The notes: generated by a model from the sequence alone, not told the origin. A DNA stretch of 64,000 nt from Agrostemma githago (GCA_958450325.1 OY288256.1:18818557-18882556); one strand, 5' to 3'. Positions 12,177-25,994 are shown, counted from the stretch's first letter. Program-made: numbers and translations.

Positions 12177-12312
12177 GTAGGTTCAAATAAGGTCCACAAT
12201 TTTTTTAAGTCTATATTGAAGTTACAGATGACATACGCTAAAGTTGCATTTGTTGTCATCTGTAACTTCAATATAGACTTAAAAAAATTGTGGACCTTAT
12301 TTGAACCCACCT

Positions 12313-12348
<36 letters not shown>
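11922..12348. repeat. Two tandem foldback elements embedded in (TA)n microsatellites
   Basis: First foldback: arms 11967-12040 and 12058-12131, 74 nt each and apparently perfect, with a 17-nt loop. Second: arms 12180-12233 and 12254-12307, 54 nt, with a 20-nt loop, and the same sequence except that part of the right arm is missing. (TA)n tracts precede, separate and follow them. Foldbacks sitting inside TA microsatellites are a known habit of Micron-type MITEs of plants, so this is a Micron-like candidate. It lies in an RPA-like intron. Confidence 0.75.
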
Positions 12349-12351
<3 letters not shown>

Positions 12352-13777
12352 AGGTGAAATCTTATATATAATACAATGAGAACACATAAATGAATCTATG
12401 ATCGTTGTTTCAGCAAAAAGATGGTCAAGGTCTCTCTTTGGTTGAATTATGCAAAAATTATGGAAAAATATACGGAAGGTAACAGTGGCCCAACTATAGT
12501 TGCATTGCAATTTTGCAAACTGAAGAAATTTGGAGGTAAATATCTTAAAGGCTCCATTTTTGGACCAAATTATTTGTGAAGTGTGTAACAAATTTTTTCG
12601 GCTCTTTTGGAATAAGGTATTTATGCAATATCAAACTCATTCTTTGCCACGTGAATAATAATGAACCCGGATATCCCCGAGGCAAATGAGATCTTAGCAA
12701 GGTTCGACAGATTTTATGTTTTGTGTAATTGATAATATAAAACATGTCACGTACGCAAGTTTGACTGCTTCAATTTATGTAGCTTGGACGAGGGAGAAAA
12801 ATCTGAAACACTTACGCAGTTACCTGCGAGTTCTACTCCATTGGAGGATGTCTTCATGAAAAAATCTCTACTGAAAAAAATTGAAGATATAGAAGAAATT
12901 AATGAGGTGTTCTCATGAGATATTTATTTGTCATTTAGAAAATTAGAAAAGTATACGCGTATATATACTCAGGTCTACGCACTCGTACTTTTATTTGTGT
13001 TGGCAGCCATGTTATGTTACTGTACTTGCATACCCGATGTTTGTTGAGTCTTCCAGGAATTGGTTCTATAATTGCTGAAAAGTGTGTGATGGAAAAGTTG
13101 AAGTTGAAAGAGGCAGTGTGTTCTATTGTGGGACATGTGACAAATCTGTTAAATTTATGGTGCCGAGGTACTTATAAACCAAGAATACTCCATCCACAAC
13201 TGTTTTTTACGTAGTAAATTTTTTACGTAATAAATTTTTCACGACTAACAAATATCTTAAAAATTAATACACAGATACAAAGTAACCTACCGTGTCAAGG
13301 ATGATACGGGCCGTGCATCGTTCGTTTTGTGAGATCATGATGCCACCCAAATGATCGGGAAATCTGCAGCTGCCCTGCGAGAAAACTTGGTGCAGGTAAC
13401 TAATACAAGAATATTAGTCATGCCTCCATATCTAATTTTAATATAAAAGACGGTTTAATACACAAATACTGAAACAAGCTTCTTACGTATTACCTTCCCT
13501 ACTGTTCAATAGGATGGTGACGACGAACTGTTTCCCGTTGAACTCGATCAGCGGCTCAACAAACAATTTTTGTTTAGAATTCACATTGACGACTACAATC
13601 TGGACAATGAGTGGACAGTGTATTCAGTTTCAAAGATAACTGATGACCCAAAATTGATTACTAAATATTTGGCTGCAATGGGTGAAATTCATTCCAAGGT
13701 AAAATGTCATAAAATATATATTTCATGGGTTATGAATACATCCACTAAAAAACATTTTCTGTATACGATAATTAATA

Positions 13778-14100
13778 CTCCCTCCGATTACCTATGTTCT
13801 TCCCTATTTCCTTTTTAGGCTGAGTTTGATTTTCTTCCCTCTTTCCATTTAAGGAAAGTTTTACCTCTTTATTAATTAATATAATATTCATCTCTCCTAC
13901 TTTTTCACCACACTTTTTCTCATTTAATTAATATAATATTCTTTCTCCTACTTTTTCATTCTACTTTTTCTCATTTAATTAATATAATATTTCTCTACCT
14001 TACTTTTTCATTCCACCCCCATTATTCTACTAATATAATTACTCCCTCCTTATTTTCTTCCCCAAAAAGAAAGGGGAAGAACACAGGTAATCGGAGGGAG
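13778..14100. mobile_element. Stowaway-type MITE (Tc1/mariner class)
   Basis: Flanked by TA on both sides (13776-13777 and 14101-14102). Terminal inverted repeats begin CTCCCTCCGATTACC and extend for about 30 bases (match GGTAATCGGAGGGAG at the other end). CTCCCTCCG ends with TA duplication are diagnostic of Stowaway elements. The interior holds about three copies of a 50-bp unit (TACTTTTTCA..TTAATTAATATAATATT). It sits in the last intron of the RPA-like gene, between intact splice sites, so splicing need not be harmed. Confidence 0.9.
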
Positions 14101-14357
14101 TACTCTATTGAAAACAATCCCCTGTTAAACAGATGGAAGTCCATGTTGAACTGACTGATAACTCTCAGAGAAACTTACATGTCATGGAGTCTGCTGCAAT
14201 TGGAAATTATGACGCTTCATCAACTCACGATAGTGGAATCACACCAGAGAAAGGACAACTGAAGGTGTTCAGCCCGGATGTTGGTGATGATGCATCAGAC
14301 GATTGCCAATTTTCTACAACCAAGGATAGTGTGGGGGTTAGGATTGAGAAGGCCTAA

Positions 14358-15538
14358 AAAGTATTATGCTACAGTACCCTATTAGTGGTTCTATCAATAA
14401 GTTATAAATACCTTTTTTTTTAGTTCTATCAATAAGACATTTTTATTTACGATTTGTGGTACACACTTGACATTGTTCGCATTCGTCACATATCTGGTAT
14501 TGTCATTGCTATATAAGTACCACGTCAGGATAAAATGACATCAGAAATTCAAGTTTGTTTTAGCGGGTGCAAAATTCAGAAATTTAGGAATATGTTCTCC
14601 TTTACCATCACCTTCCTCTGCCCCCCAACTCTCAAGATCCTCGCCTCTAGAAACAAGGTGAACACTCGGTATACAAATTGAAAGTTGAACACACAACTAT
14701 AACCATTAATGTTTTGCAAGGCCTGTAGAAATACCATATATACAGTCGTACGCCGTTTCAGCTTCTGACCTGATTAACAATGTACAGAGGCTAAAATGAT
14801 AAAGTGCAACCCCATAATAGCATTAATATACTGACCAAGTGCGCGTGCATAATCATTTCCCTGAAATTTCTTATTACTTCATCCTTCATTCTCGTGTTTT
14901 TCTCATGCAATTCACCTCCGATGCCAAATTATCATCGCTTCATGCACCTTGGTTACCTCCCCCTTCTTTTTCCTTGCCCCAGACCTCCCCATACAATTAC
15001 TTGCAATTCCCCTAACCAAAAACCTTAAAATATTATTGACCCACACAACTATACACTTAATTGAATATGAATAAAATCTCAATACAAAGGTGTCATCTTT
15101 CTAAATTTCAGTAGTTGTGTAACTGGAACGCCTAGACAGAGATTGAGATGAAGAACGATAAAATAGATATAAAGAGAGCTGACTTACAAAGGTGTGAAGT
15201 TTATTACGAAGAGTGTTCCTTGAAAATGCGATCGTGACTAACCCAATTGATCTTCACTCGCGGTTATTAATTATTGGGATGAAATCATCAAAATCCCTAT
15301 AAAATTAGGCGAGTGATAAATTAGTATCATTTCAAAGATTCTAAAGTAATGAAAATATCACGTCATGCATAGTACACATCAATATACTTAACATATTTAA
15401 ATTGATTTATGAAAATAGAAAAAATATACTTATACTTGATTACATTGTCACCATAAGTACTTTGTGAAGTAAAAAAGATTTTTTTTTTAAAAAAGTACAG
15501 GGGCTTTATTCAACTCTATTACTCTATAAGCTGTAAAA
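14358..15538. other. Helitron intergenic region between RPA-like and Rep/helicase genes
   Basis: About 1.2 kb without a recognisable gene. It should hold the terminator of the RPA-like gene and the promoter of the Rep/helicase gene. AT-rich with no clear repeat. No TATA box stands out close enough to 15539 to name. Confidence 0.6.
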
Positions 15539-18500
15539 ATGGATGAAAGTGGTGGCAAATATGCCCGGTCTAGAAGAAAGTTACACATTAATCAAAAACG
15601 TCAGAAAACTGAAAATCATTCTCAAGGTAAGAATTTTATTACTGATAGTTCGGACATCGGTCAATTTATAACAAGAAACGATTCATAACACATTCATGTT
15701 GTCGAATTTGTCTCATGACGATCCCCTGTTTTGCAGGTCAACCACTTACAGAGAACTTTCTCAATGAACCACCAATAATGACATCACCGATGTCCAACAT
15801 CGGAAACGGTAAGACTTGAATCTTAATTAAGTATTCGAGTCAAGTTCGCTATTGATTGAGATTCATATATATTCTAAGCGTAAATGTCAAGAAATGTACG
15901 TAGTATGCGGTGCAAGATGCACGAACGATCCCCTGATTTCTCTGTTACTTTGTACTACACAGTGGACAACAAACACTGGCATATAACGATTAGAAACGAC
16001 AAACTTAATATGCACACATGTAGATAACAATATACTTAACGCACGATAAAAAATATTTTTGTCTTACTATATGCTTTTAGTAAGCACGCAAGGAGGGTCG
16101 ACGTCAGTGGGACCCATGACACGTTTATTACTAGGTAAGAATAAATTGCACTGATGACGTATTGTACCTTCTTAAAATGGTAATAAGTTTCAGTAACACA
16201 AAATTCGAATATGACATTGTCTACGTTGGTAGGACAAATGGGTTCTGCATATCACACAACTCCAAGAACAGGTCTACTACATAGCATGCGAATACCTACC
16301 AGATCACCTCTGTCTGACATTACTAATAGTAAGGCTAATATGTTTATGATACAAGCATTCAGGCAACTCTTTAAATTTATTCGTAATTATCGACTTTCAA
16401 TGACTGTGTGATATCCATCCTATAGGTAATGCTACTAGGGCTAGCATAGATGCTACGTCTTATCGCGACAGAAACCAATCGTCACAACAGTCGAGGCCTT
16501 TAAGAGCAGGAAAATATGTTATACAGAACAGTACTATAGTTTCCAGTGTCACAAGAAATCTTAACGAAGAAGCTTGCATTCTAGCATAAGAGAATATGAC
16601 TGCTAACGTAAACAAATCTACCGACAGTAGTAACTCAGAAATTGCATCTCAAGACGGAGAATTTGCCGTGAGATCTGATGATGAATTAGTATAGCTTAAT
16701 GAAAATCAATACGAAGGTGTATTATATTTAAACATGACGTTAAACTTCTTACTTTTATTTAATAATCCTCTTGAATGTAACATATAATTAAATTATCTAG
16801 GGTATTGGGACATCGGATATCCTACATGTTCATGCACAGAGTGTGGTGCGCTGATGCGGTACGAAGAAAGGCCACGTAAAGATAGACAAGCAAACCAGAT
16901 AGCATTCTCATTAAGTTGTGGTAAAGGGAAGATCAAATTGCCACTAATGAAAAGAACCGCCAACAATTCTGAAATCACTGTTAAGTAACGAAGACGAGAA
17001 AAGTAAACACTTTCGAGATAATATCAGGACATACAATATGATGTGGTCTTTCACTTCATTGGGCAGAAAAATTGATAAATCAGTAAATAGAGGTCGTGGT
17101 CCATATAGCTTCAGATTGCATGGACAAAATACCACAGAATAGGTAGCTTACTCCCTGAACAAGGATCTTCACCTAAGTTCGCGCACCTATACATCTACGA
17201 CACCGAGCATGAGGTTCAAAGTTGGTTGCGCATTTTCAGGTCTGATATTCTCACCTATTACTGATACCTTCACAACAATTATTTTTAGTTATCTAATTGA
17301 TGTTATCTCTATGTAGTGACAAATCACTTAACGATGAGATTATAGACGATCTGAAATGTATGCTTGACAGCCATAATGTCCTCGCTAAGGCCTTCAGGAG
17401 TGCCAGAGACCGATATTCTCAACCTACACCTGATACACCCAATTGTAGGTTAAAACTTATAGGAAAGAAGGCAACGGATGGAAGGACCTACAACCTGCCC
17501 ACTTCAGACGAAGTTGCTGCTTTAATAGTGGGAGATGTTGACACTATAGATAAACGTGATGTCATCGTGGAAGAAAGGACGGGACAACTTAAACGTGTGA
17601 ACATACTGCATCCTTCGTACCTTCCGATGCAATATCCGTTGTTATTTCCGTACGGTGAAGATGGGTATAAGATTGACATCCCGTTCGCCAAAGGCACGAC
17701 AGGGAAAAGGAAAAGGATAAGCCCCAAAGAGTTTTTTTCCTTCAGGATTCAAGAAAGGCCTGGTGATCCGCAGACTATACTTACTTCCAGAAGATTGTTC
17801 CAGCAGTTCTTGGTGGATGCATACACCCTTATAGAATCAGACAGACTTAACTATATCAGGTTAAACCAAAAGAAGTTCAGAACTGATTTGAAAAAAAAAT
17901 CTTGCTGATGTCGTGAATCGTGGAGATGTGGAACCTGCTTCATCTGGAAAAAGATGTATTCTGCCTTCATCTTTCCCCAATGGTGATAGATTCATGGTTC
18001 AAGGTTATCTTGATGCAATGGCAAATTGCAAGTGGTTCGGGTTTCCTGATCTATTTATAACTTTCACTTGCAATCCATTATGGCTAGAAATCACTCGATA
18101 TGTAAAGGCAAGAGGATTAAGACCTGAGGATCGACCTGATATTATATGCAGAGTCTTCAAGATTAAATTGGATCAACTAATAAATGATCTAAAAAAAGAC
18201 AAAAAATTTCGGAAGGGTCCAAGCTGGTATGTACGTCCTCCAAAGCTTTGATATATTAATTCTACAGGTGTTTATATTCCAAAGTTACTTAATTATAGGT
18301 TTTACTAGCTGCAAATTTTTGAAGTTATTTACGGTCTATTTTATTCGTGACTAATTGTAGCCCCTTATATATTAAATGATACATACACTCGCTTCTTATT
18401 TCTTGATTCACTTTTAACAGTTGTGTACACAGTGGAATTTCAAAAGAGGGGGCTTCTTCATGCCCATATTGTAGTATGGATGCACCTGGATGACAAGTTT

Positions 18501-20843
18501 CCTACATTGGCTGACATTAATAAGATTATTTCTGCTGAAATTCCAGACAAGGATGTTGACCCTGAGCTATAAGCAATTGTGTCAGATGTAATGATCCATG
18601 GCCCCTGCGGAATTTCTAACAGAAACTCACCATGTATGGTTGACGAGAAGTGTTCAAAAAACTTTCCAAAAAAAATCCGCAAAGAAACGATCGTTGATGA
18701 TGAAGGGTATCCAAAGTACCGTAGGAGAAATGATGGCAGAGTAGTGAAAAAGAGTGGTGTTTTACTCGGTAACCAACATGTGGTACCATATAACGCTAAG
18801 CTTCTCTTAAAGTATCTCGCTCACATTAACGTTAAATGGTGCAACCAATCAAGTTCGGTTAAATACTTATTTAAGTATATTAACAACGGACACGATCGGA
18901 TTGCTGCACGAATAAGGCCTGATAATGTCACTGACGATAATGTTGAGGTTGATGAAATAAAAGACTACCTCAACTGCCGATACGTATCAGCATGTGAAGC
19001 TGCATGGAGGATCTTTGGTTTTCCGATCCATTACCATAGTCCTCCAGTTGAAAGACTAAGTTTTCACCTACCCGAAGAGCAGGCTGTCTTATTTGAGGAC
19101 GACAATCCAATTAACTCTGTGGTGGAAAGACCATCCATTGATAAAACAAAATTCTCAGCGTGGATGGAATGTAATAAAAAATACGAAACTGCACGCCACC
19201 TTACCTACCTTGAATTCCATACAGAATTTGTTTGGAAACAAAAGAACAAGGCGTGGTCACCGAGAGAACGTGGTTTCACCATAGGGAGAATATTTAATGT
19301 GTCACCAAGTAGCGGTGAAAGATATTATCTTAGAATTTTGCTTAACCATGTCAAAGGAGCAAAGAGTTACGAAAATATAAGAACTGTCGGTGGTACTATA
19401 TATCCTACTTTCAAAGATGCGTGCTATGCATTAGGACTCTTGGATGATGATAAGGAGTATATCGATGCAATAACTGAAGCAGCTGATTATGGATCAACCA
19501 ACTATGTGAGAAATTTTTTTGCTATGTTACTATTGTCTGGAAGTATATCTCGACCCGAATTTGTATGGGAAAAAACATGGCAGGCATTATCTTACTAAGG
19601 ACATCTTATATCGTCAGCGGAGAGTTTTGCAAATACCAGTTACTCATATTAAGTTATGCTTTAATTAAGTTTTACTGTGTTATATTCTTAACTTTTGCAA
19701 TTTAGTAAGAAGTAAAACAAAATTCAATTAGTGATATCCACACTAACCAAATGACGTAACCACACATTTAACTACGTTTAACGTTGTTATATTATATTTG
19801 TGACTAATTAGTTGTTTATATTATAGATTTGTGACCATATAGTACTAATGTCATAAGCATTTTTTAAATCAGATTTACAGCTAAGCAATGAGAAGCTCCA
19901 ACATCATGCTTTAGCGGAGATAGAGAAGATACTTCAAACCAATGGCAATAATCTTACAAAGCATCCAAATATGCCCTTACCAGATGCAGCACTCGTCACA
20001 GAGTCAAGTAACAGGTTGATTCAGAATGAGTTGATGTACGACAGGTTGTCTCAAAAACAAGATCACGAGAGACTACTACCATGCTTAACTCATGAACAGC
20101 GAGGTGTATATACAAAAATCATGACTTCTGTATCAAGAGGGCGAGGGGGGATTTTTTTTATATACGGTTATGGTGGTACAGGCAAAACCTTTATGTGGAG
20201 AACACTATGTGCTACAATACGTTCTACCGGTGATATTGTTCTTCCAGTTGCGTCGAGTGGGATAGAATCTCTTCTTATTCCGGGGGGGAGGACAGTGCAT
20301 TCGAGGTTCTGTATTCCATTGGATGCCAATGAGGACTCAACTTACGACATATGACCTGGCACCGAGCTCGCTGCACTTATAAACAAGGCAAAGCTTATTA
20401 TATGGGATGAAGCTCTCATGGTGAGTCGGTTTTGTTTTGAGGCCCTAGATAAGATCTTACGTGATGTTATTCGTCCATCTAATTTTCGAGGTCAAGATCT
20501 TCCTTTTGGCGGAAAAGTTGTTGTCTTTGGTGGTGATTTCAGACAGATTTTACCGGTGATCCCCAAGGGTAGTAGGCATGACATTGTTTATGCGACAATA
20601 AACTCCTCTTACTTGTGGCAATATTGTAGGGTTCTAAGATTGACTAAGAATATGAGGCTCGAAGGGGCGTCATCGGTATCTAATTCAGACGAAATTCGAG
20701 AATTCTCTGAGTGGACCTAAATGTAGAAGATGGCAGACTTGGCGAGGCAAATGATGGTGAAGCAACTATAGAGGTTCCTCAAGACCTACTAATAAAGGAT
20801 GCAAGCGATCCAATTGCAGCTATCGTAGAAAGTACTTACCCAA
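15539..20843 (+). pseudogene. Helitron Rep/helicase (HUH Rep plus PIF1-type helicase), broken and 3'-truncated
   Basis: Rolling-circle transposase of a plant Helitron. Small 5' exons begin at ATG 15539 (15539-15626, 15737-15808, 16081-16134, 16425-16700). A zinc motif follows at about 16830-16850 (CSCTECG). Helitron_like_N follows at 17316-18251. The HUH motif is at 18438-18482 (GLLHAHIVVWM), the Rep tyrosine motif at 18856-18900 (KYLFKYINNG), and the PIF1 helicase part at 19873-20843 with Walker A GYGGTGKT (about 20167), Walker B IIWDEA (about 20398) and GGDFRQILP (about 20530). Damage: in-frame stops near 18571 and 20352, frameshifts near 17130, 17895, 19596 and 20714. The frame ends at the copia-2 insertion, and no helicase C-terminus is readable at 45681 beyond it. 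Confidence 0.9.
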
Positions 20844-22396
20844 TGTTCCTAAGTACCTAAGAGGGGGAGGGGGTGAATTAGGTACCTTTTAAAAATTTCA
20901 ACTTAATCTTTATTGATTAAAGCAAGTTGAATGGAAGTAGAAAACAATTATGTGAAGAAGTACTAGACTTAACATACAACGGACAGTCAGACTGTTACGC
21001 TTTGTCTTAGCAAGGAATACGGCTACAGAACAAAGCCACAGTATGAGCGACTGTTGTCAGACCGTATTCGATTCGCTTAGCAGAATGAGAAGCTACAGAC
21101 GAATGTCACAGTATGGGCGACTGTTGTATGAAAAGAAATAGCACAACTAAAACTAAGTTTGAAGTTTGAGCAAATAAAAGAAAAACAAAATAACATGCTT
21201 TTATCGAAAGATGCAGCGGAAAAATAAAGAACACGATAAAACACGATATTTTTGAATTGGTTCGGCCAACACTCTAAGGGCCTACGTCCAATGCTTTTCT
21301 TATTGCTTTTCTTTAGAAATCTACTCCAAAATCAAAAGACCCTTACAATGAAAAGCGACCCATAACCTACTCCGGTTACGACCAACAACCTACTCCGGTT
21401 GGGATTTGAGTTTACAAGACTACTCTGTCTCTAACTCACCAATGACCTACTCCGGTCACGACCAATAGCCTACTCCGGCTACGACTTTGAGTTTACGAGA
21501 CTACTCCGTCTCTAACTCACCAATGACCTACTCCGGTCACGACTCTTAATAACTTAGAAAGTTACAAAGATTACAATTGAAAACCAAGTTAGACAAGAGT
21601 GTGTGTGATTCTGTGTGAAAGTGTGTTCGACTGTGACTTTGAAATTAATGAAGACTTTCTCTTTTGAAAATAATTTGCAAAATGCTTTTAAGATAAAAAC
21701 CTTTGAAAACAAAATGCAATAAATGAAGTTTTAGTTTGAAAGCCTTGAGAAATAAATGAGGCAACTGAGTTTCTTTTATAGTAGATGTGGAAATGGGTAA
21801 AAGAATGTGCCTCATTGAAAAATCCAAAGATTAAAAGGAAACCTTTGACTTTGTTAAAAAGGAAAGCTTTTTCAAAAAGAAAGGGAAGCATGCTTAAGGT
21901 TTACCAAAACTGAAGAGAAGATGTTTATTTGAAAGGTGATACTTGAAAGAAGAAACAATTCAAGTTCACTTTCAAAAGTGAAGAACCATTTTTGGAAAAC
22001 CTTGGAGAAGAGGTGCATTGTTTTACAAGAAACCAAACCATCCCTTTTTCTTAAAGAAATCAGATTTTTTCAAAGTCAATTTAAATTTGTAAAAAGATTT
22101 TTCTAAAGATTTAACTTTTGAAATCAAAATCTTTTTGAATCAATAAGAGCTGTCGAACGATGTAACAGTCAGTCCGACTGTAACATACTGTTGTACCGAA
22201 AAACACACACTTTGCCATTCTTAGTGACTATGGACTTAGACTCGATTCTATTCTCTTCACTTGAATTTCTTGATCTTTATCTTGGGTAGCTTTGGCTTGT
22301 CTTGATATCATCATTCTTGAATTAGCACATTTGATAATTATCTCACTAAGGACGATTAACCTATAAGATTAAACTAGAGCACAAGTTAAATTAGGC
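20844..22396 (-). repeat. copia-2 3' LTR (left copy), truncated at its inner edge
   Basis: Direct repeat of 44120-45680. It starts TGTTCCTAAGTACC where the right copy has TGGATCCTAAGTACC. It follows the right copy closely to 22396 and then lacks the last 16 or so bases of the right copy (ATTGTCATCATCAACA type end). Contains the CCTACTCCGGT tandem repeat. Confidence 0.85.
21366..21545. repeat. CCTACTCCGG tandem repeat in the copia-2 LTR
   Basis: The word CCTACTCCGG followed by TTACGAC, TTGGGA, TCACGAC or CTACGAC occurs six times. A longer unit (TTTGAGTTTACRAGACTACTC..CTAACTCACCAATGA) is repeated twice. The right LTR (44630-44812) has the same array, so it predates the insertion. Confidence 0.8.
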
Positions 22397-22410
22397 TTGT
22401 CTTGATATCA

Positions 22411-23790
22411 TCATTCTTCAAGTGTGTGTTCTTTTCGAGCAAGGCCTATTTCGAATTCTTCATCTTCTTCATCATCATGTTGTACCTGCTCAAAAAGACT
22501 AGATTCATCAAATATGACATGCACACTTTCTTCGATCAACATGGTTCTTTTATTATACACCTTGTAAGCTTTACTATGATCGGCATACCCTATGAACACG
22601 GCTTCATCACTACGGGGATCGAATTTTCCTAAGTTATTTTTACCATTATTATGCATAAAACACTTGCTTCCAAAGCATCTAAAATAGGAAATATTCGGTT
22701 TTCTACCACGTAGCAACTCATAGGGAGTCTTATTTAATATACTTCTAACCATGACTCTATTATGAATGTAGCAAGCGGTGTTTACCGCTTCGGCCCAAAA
22801 GTTTCTAGGTAGCTTATTACATAACAACATAGTTCAAGCCATGCTTTCAAGAGTTCTATTCATGCGTTCTACGACGCCATTTTGTTGAGGTGTCCTAGGG
22901 GCCGAAAAGTTATGATCTACTCCGTTATCATCACAATAAGCACCAAAAGATGAGTTCTTAAATTCGGTTCCATGGTCGGTTCTAATTGACACAAGTTTTA
23001 GATCAAGTTTATTTTGAACCCTTTTTAACCATATTAAAAATTCATCAAATGCTTCATCTTTGGAACTTAAAAATAATGCCCATACAAATCTAGAGTAATC
23101 ATCAACAATTACCAATACATAGCGACTACCACCTCTACTATGAACTCTCATAGGACCACACAAATCAATATGCAACATCTGCAGTGGTCGTGACGTGCTG
23201 ACTATCTTTTTGGATTTAAATGAGCTTCTAACATGTTTGCATTTAGCACATTGATCACACATTTTATCAAATTCAAATTTCATGTTAGGGAAACCATCAA
23301 CAAGATCTAATCTTCTAAGTGTATTAAGAGTTTTAGCACTAACATGTCCAAACCTTTTATGCCATAACCACGGGTCATTTTTCATTACGCTCATGCAAGA
23401 CATAGTTTGACCATTTAAAGTATTCAAGTCGGTTAAATAGACATCTTTGACACGTCTACCTTCAAGAACAACTTCACAGGTAGTGGCATTCAAAATACGG
23501 CACAAACTAGTACTAAACTCAACCAAATTACCACGATCACATAATTTAGAGATACTTAGAAGATTATGTTTCAAACCTTTGACAAGCCGCACATTGTCGA
23601 CACAAACCAATGAAGACTTACCAACCTTTCCAAGTCCTATGACTTCACCTTTTTTGTTGTCTCCAAAAGTTACCGTGCCACCATCATACGCTTCTAGTGA
23701 GAGGAATTGGCTTATATCACCCGTCATATGACGAGAGCATCCACTATCAAGATACCAATCACGGCGTCCCCTCACCAAGCCCTACACGAA
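22411..23790 (-). pseudogene. copia-2 pol: protease and integrase; RT and RNase H missing
   Basis: Read on the minus strand. The aspartic protease motif is at about 23762-23740 (YLDSGCSRHMTG), the GAG_pre-integrase region at about 23370-23220 (LWHKRFGHV, then CDQCAKCK), and the integrase core has all three catalytic positions: LHIDLCGP (about 23175), RTDHGTEF (about 22975) and NGVVERMNRT (about 22875). An in-frame TGA at 22832-22834 (a likely CGA to TGA change) separates this from 22830-22411, which continues the integrase C-terminus (NFWAEAVNTACYIHNR, YFRCFGSKCF). The frame ends at a deletion that removed the whole RT/RNase H region up to the LTR. Integrase may be intact apart from the stop, but the element could not copy itself. 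Confidence 0.9.
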
Positions 23791-23791
23791 A

Positions 23792-25603
23792 TTAAGAGGA
23801 GAGTTTAGGAACCCAAACGGATTTGAGTCCCTTAGTTAAAGCATCCTTAATTAATTCCCTTTGTTCCCATGTCTTGTTAGTCACTTTAATACCACGATCA
23901 ATACTTTGATCCCTTTTCTCACAAGCATTGAGAAAATGACCGGTTTTACCACAATGATGACAAATGATATACTCGGGAAGTGCTACATATTTTCTTTTCC
24001 TAAAGCCTCTTTTAGTGAGGTTGGAGTTGTGAATTTTACAATCATGACGTTTATTCCATTTGAACCCAAGCCCCTCTTTTTCACGACACAAGTTGTCTTG
24101 GTTGGTAAGAAAATTTATCACATTTTGACTTCCTTCCCAAGTTTTGTGGACTCTTCTAGCTTCAACAAGTTCATTAATAGTGTCTTGAATAGAGTGAGTG
24201 AGACTCTCATTTTCCTTAATTTTTTGTTTGAGCAATTGTTCGGATGTGATACACTTAGCTTCAAATTGACGCAAACTCTTGTCTCTTTGTTCAATTAAGA
24301 ATTTAAGGTTGAGATTACACGCCTCTAAATAGAAAATTTTAGCACTTGAAGATCTAGACTCTAGAGTACCATTACTAACAAGTTTCTTTTGGAGTTTCCT
24401 CAACTCTTCTTTAGTCACATCGAGATCGACCATGAGACGTTCATTCTATTTGGTCAATTCAATAGTTTGGGGGTTAGGAGACTCATCAGGAATAGTTGGT
24501 TGGGTTGTGACAAATTTTAGATCAAGCAACTCTTTTGACAATTCTTTGTTGACCTTTCTCAAAATTTTCAGCTCGTTTTTAACTTCATCAGTAACAGTCA
24601 CACTGTCTGTTGCTTTAAGTATTTCTTTAAGTTGGACATTCTCAATTGCAATTTCCTCAATTTCTTCTTGCATAGCAAGAGACCTTTTAGTTTGAGAACG
24701 ACACTTATCAAAAAGACTATCAAGCAACTTGCAAACTTTTTCTTTGGAGTAAGTTCTAACTTTAGCCTTAAGTCTTTGTACCTCATTATCAGAGTCAGAA
24801 TCTGAGTCATCGGGATTGGCCATGAGACACCTAAGATGTTCAACTTTGGAGTTATTGACCTTAGTAGTGACACACACATTAGCATCTAACTCCTCGTCCT
24901 TGGGTTCGTCGTCTTCTTCCGAATCGGACATTCCCCAAATAGCGGACATGACCTTACTTTTATATTCCCTTTTAGCTTTATCGCGTTTATCTTTAGAGTG
25001 AATATCATTCCATTTAGGATATTCTTTGATTTGATGAGTTTTATCACCATATTTAAAGCATCCTATGGTTGAGCTAGGTCGTTTCTTAGGGAATCGTTTC
25101 TTATTGAAATTGTTGTTAAACTTACGATTTCCTTGACCATTTACCATACCAACAATGTTCCTAGTGAACATGGCAAATCCGTCCTCTTTGTCCTCATCCT
25201 CATCACTTGAGGCGGACTTGAGAGCAAGACTCTTTCCCTGTTGGTTGTCACTAGAACGCTTCACGAGGTTTAGTTCGTGAGCCATTAGTGATCCCATTAG
25301 TTCATGAAGAGTCAAGGCGGATAAATCTTTAGCTTCCTCTATGGTCGTGACCTTTTGTTGCCATTTATCGGTTAGACTACGAAGGATTTTTCGAATGATG
25401 TCTTCGGACTCGAAATCTCTTCCTAGACTTTTAAGCTCATTAATGATACAAGAAAAACGACTCGATAAGCAATTTATGGACACGTCTTTTGACATGTGAA
25501 ACATTTCATATTGTTGCATGAGAAGATCAATACGGTGTTTTTTTTACTTGAGACGTACCCTCATAAGCAAGCACAAGGGAGTCCCAAATCTCCTTAGCCG
25601 TAG
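23792..25603 (-). pseudogene. copia-2 gag, second part
   Basis: Continuation of the gag that starts at 44048. After the gypsy-A insertion the minus strand reads TAKEIWDSL, then has a frame slip in a run of A (about 25540). From 25519 it gives the UBN2-type gag core (SRFSCIINELKSLGRDF), an acidic spacer and a degenerate zinc knuckle (CFKYGDKTHQ, second Cys lost, about 25060). After an in-frame TAG near 24446 comes a long coiled-coil-like stretch and a good CCHC knuckle (CHHCGKTGHFLNAC, about 23965-23924). Gag packages the RNA in virus-like particles; the order gag-protease-integrase is the Ty1/copia order. Confidence 0.85.
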
Positions 25604-25994
25604 TGTAGACACCCGCATTTTGACTGCCAGGTGTCTATGGCAGTTTCCAAAAAACATCCCGATGATGATCGGACGCAAACGTGTTTCTACGCGCTCGGAT
25701 ATGGGCTCAAAATCATTAGTTGCTGGCTAATGCACTTACGGAGTACAAATAACACAAAATCAACCTCGAATCCAGGCCCAGTAGGCCGTTTCCAATCAAA
25801 TAAGGCTAATTTGGGCCGAAACCGACACCGGAAATAAAACCGACTTTTTAGCAATTGGGTCAACCCCGGTCAAAGTTGTTTCCGAGACATACAAAACAGC
25901 CATTCAAACATCAAAAGTCCAAATCAAACACAAAACCCATCAAATATCCATAGTCACGGTCCAAAACAAGAGACCCGCGCGACCCAACCCATCC

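Noticed and set aside
23447..23731. Plus-strand frame opposite copia-2 protease/integrase
   Set aside because: Shadow of the minus-strand pol gene.
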